Shown here piece by piece: positions 5,477-7,209 of a DNA stretch of 7,209 bases. A program made the translations under genes and the position numbers. The DNA comes from Sphingobacteriaceae bacterium (GTDB taxonomy: Bacteria > Bacteroidota > Bacteroidia > B-17B0 > Aurantibacillaceae). Under the pieces are notes generated by a model. That model did not search any database. It was not told the DNA's origin and worked only from the letters and a program-made list of their open reading frames with translations. The first letter of the stretch is position 1. Every line of letters starts with the position of its first letter. The stretch covers positions 1 through 7,209 of the forward strand of contig JAHEYE010000174.1 in assembly GCA_023251695.1 (NCBI GenBank), in the 5' to 3' direction.

Positions 5477-5484
5477 CAAAGTTA
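5477..5484 (-). promoter_or_regulatory. Candidate -7 promoter box for serC
   Basis: The minus strand reads TAACTTTG, an exact TAnnTTTG match, in the 31-bp gap between the WG-repeat gene and serC. A start site about 5-7 nt downstream leaves a leader of about 9 nt to the ATG at 5462 or about 24 nt to the ATG at 5447. I find no clear -33 TTG at the expected distance, which would lie in the end of the upstream gene. Confidence 0.5.
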
Positions 5485-5493
5485 AATAGTTTT

Positions 5494-7209
5494 CTAATAC
5501 GGTTTCAGGATTTTCTTCGATTTATTTTCAAAATCGAGGACAATGTATTTATCAGGACTCATTTGCCAGCTTTCTATACCTGAAAAAAGCGTTAAGCCTT
5601 TTTTGTCGGCTAAAAAAATGGATTCCCCACCCTTAACGAGGAAATAATTGTCCCCAACAGGCTGAATGCTTCCTGATGTTTTTAATAGGGTCTCGCCTTT
5701 GGTATTGATAAGGAGGGTTTCTTGTTTCAACTGACAAATACTTAAACCCTCATAAAAATCTGTTGCCGAATGGTATTTGCAAGGTATTGTAAGGCTGAGT
5801 TTACGGTCAACAAAACCATATTTTCCTTTGCGTTTAATCCTAATCAGGTTATTTTGTGCAAAGTTCACTTCCTCATAAGCATCAAAATCAATAGTTACCC
5901 GGCCGTTAATATCCATTAAAGCCTGTTTATTTTTCCGGAGCAGTTTAAATAATTTTCCATTTGTATAAAACGAAACAGGAAGTTCTTTTTTATAATCGAA
6001 GTCAATGGCACTTATAAAACAGCCGTTTCCGTTGTAGAAACCATATTTACCGTTTTTAACCACAACAAAAACGTTATTTCCGGCGTTGATCACCAAATCG
6101 TATTGCGGTTGAAGAAGAATGCTATCATTATCCCGCACAATCCCAAATTGATTGTTGAGTTTTACTACAGCCAATTTAGTTTCATCAAAATCTGATATCC
6201 ATTGGTAACGTGCCCTTGATGCGATTCCGTTTTTATTTACAAAACCATAAAGCCCGCCATTAAAATAATAAGCAAACCCATTTTTAAAATCGCCAAGCCG
6301 CTCGTATTGCGGAGGAATAATGGTATTCCCATAAACATCAATGGCACCGTATTTGTTTTCGATTTGCACGATGTAAATATTCTCACTGAGTTCAGATAAA
6401 TCACCGAACGGACCAGCTGATTTTTGCCCTTGTCGGTTAATTAAAAACCATTGGTTACCTGTATTTACCGGCGCATTTCCATAAGCAAAAGAGAAGGCTT
6501 CGCTATAAAAAGAATTAAATACATTTTGATTCTCCTTATTAATAAAAAAAACCGAATCATTTTTATTCACAACAGCGAGTCCTTCCTTAAAAGAAGTTGC
6601 TTCGTCATAAAAGGGCTGAATTAAATATTTTCCGGTGGTATCAGAAAAGCCGATCAAGTCATTATCATTTACAAGTATCAAAACCTTATTATTCAATTCA
6701 ATTTCTTTGTTGATGGAAGCTTTAAAAGGGAAATCAGGATAATTCTGCACAAAGCTTTGCAACTCTTCGTTATTATAAGACTTAACAGTAAGTGCGTAAA
6801 GCAATTTCCATGCTTCGTTTATGAAATGACTGTTTTTATAATTGGTAACATAAAAATCGAGTCCTTGCAAATCGTTTTTTTTCCTATAGATCTCAAAAAG
6901 TTCGTCCTGCGCTTCGCTCACAAATTTGTTTTTCGGAAATTTTGAAATAAACGCGTTGTATTGTTCGGCATTTTTAAGTGGGGTTTGTTCTTCAAAAACC
7001 TGTTTATCTGCCAGGGTTGAATACTCTTTATAGAAATAATTTTCAGGAAAGCGGAGCATAAAAGCTTTTGTGCTATCACTCAGATTGTAAGTAAGATTGG
7101 TTTTGTAACTTAACTCATCCCTTAAATAAAGCGCCTCAAATTTTTGCCTGAAATTGGCATATGGATTTTGAACCAAAAATTGTTCATAATTCCGCATCGA
7201 ATTTAGTTT
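5494..7209 (-). CDS. WG-repeat protein with TPR-like N-terminus, 5' partial
   Basis: The frame is open to the right window edge. An ATG at 7197 would give 567 residues, but the codons before it (K-L-N-S) have no stop and extend the first repeat ('NSMRNYEQFLVQNP'), so the true start is probably outside. Numbered from that ATG, the N-terminal third holds TPR-like helical repeats of the pattern Y..F...(Y/F)P.s.f..eA...L, at about 1-24, 76-104, 113-137 and 146-170. From about 175 on come WG-type beta repeats: 'LIGFSDTTGKYLIQPFYDEA' (181-200), 'YGAIDVYGNTIIPPQYERL' (283-301), 'FGIVRDNDSILLQPQYD' (351-367) and 'YGFVDRKLSLTIPCKYHSA' (460-478), several ending in F..G(L/F)A. Such proteins are common in Bacteroidota and are thought to mediate binding; no catalytic motif is seen. 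Location is uncertain without the N-terminus. The domain calls are firm, the role unknown. Confidence 0.88.
   Translation of the reverse strand, partial: KLNSMRNYEQFLVQNPYANFRQKFEALYLRDELSYKTNLTYNLSDSTKAFMLRFPENYFYKEYSTLADKQVFEEQTPLKNAEQYNAFISKFPKNKFVSEAQDELFEIYRKKNDLQGLDFYVTNYKNSHFINEAWKLLYALTVKSYNNEELQSFVQNYPDFPFKASINKEIELNNKVLILVNDNDLIGFSDTTGKYLIQPFYDEATSFKEGLAVVNKNDSVFFINKENQNVFNSFYSEAFSFAYGNAPVNTGNQWFLINRQGQKSAGPFGDLSELSENIYIVQIENKYGAIDVYGNTIIPPQYERLGDFKNGFAYYFNGGLYGFVNKNGIASRARYQWISDFDETKLAVVKLNNQFGIVRDNDSILLQPQYDLVINAGNNVFVVVKNGKYGFYNGNGCFISAIDFDYKKELPVSFYTNGKLFKLLRKNKQALMDINGRVTIDFDAYEEVNFAQNNLIRIKRKGKYGFVDRKLSLTIPCKYHSATDFYEGLSICQLKQETLLINTKGETLLKTSGSIQPVGDNYFLVKGGESIFLADKKGLTLFSGIESWQMSPDKYIVLDFENKSKKILKPY

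Noticed and set aside
6757..6945. Plus-strand ORF of 62 codons opposite the WG-repeat gene
   Set aside because: It is antisense to repeat-encoding sequence with clear protein structure and has no features of its own.

Overview
This window looks like a core-metabolism stretch of an AT-rich member of the Bacteroidota, most likely a free-living or environmental lineage. The clues are a TAnnTTTG-type -7 promoter box upstream of two genes, a lack of clear Shine-Dalgarno sequences, a WG-repeat/TPR-like protein, a short ACT-less serA beside a DUF1015 gene, and a RelE/ParE-type toxin-antitoxin pair of a form I associate with this phylum. Every gene I can support is on the minus strand, so the biological order runs from high to low coordinates.

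Layout in transcription order: (1) 7209-5494, a WG-repeat protein whose N-terminus lies beyond the window edge. (2) 5462-4374, serC, with a -7 box just upstream and, after its stop, a dispersed-type palindromic repeat followed by a strong intrinsic terminator (4302-4332). (3) 4301-4133, about 170 bases of intergenic DNA in which I see no gene. (4) 4132-3881, a small unrecognised protein with one hydrophobic segment, followed by a second strong hairpin terminator (3806-3836). (5) 3773-2823, serA, with a -7 box immediately after that terminator. (6) 2774-1527, a DUF1015 protein carrying a DGHHR motif. (7) 1471-1262 and 1261-911, an antitoxin/toxin pair that abut exactly. (8) 921-256, a yggS-type PLP-binding protein whose start codon overlaps the toxin stop. 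(9) 172-1, the N-terminus of an EamA/DMT-type transporter that runs off the left edge.

Functionally, serA and serC give the first two steps of serine synthesis from 3-phosphoglycerate: dehydrogenation, then PLP-dependent transamination. No classical phosphoserine phosphatase is visible here. The DUF1015 gene sits directly behind serA, and its DGHHR motif resembles the ParB/Srx/free-serine-kinase fold, so a role in phosphoserine or serine chemistry is a reasonable hypothesis but is not shown. YggS (PLP homeostasis) fits loosely with the PLP-dependent SerC.

The least expected structure is a set of degenerate 7-bp-periodic repeats in the gaps between genes (178-268 and 2780-2821, possibly 1473-1500). 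On the gene strand the first two share a loose consensus CAn(T/A)AAn. The 178-268 tract stays in one 7-bp register over 91 bp and runs into the end of yggS.
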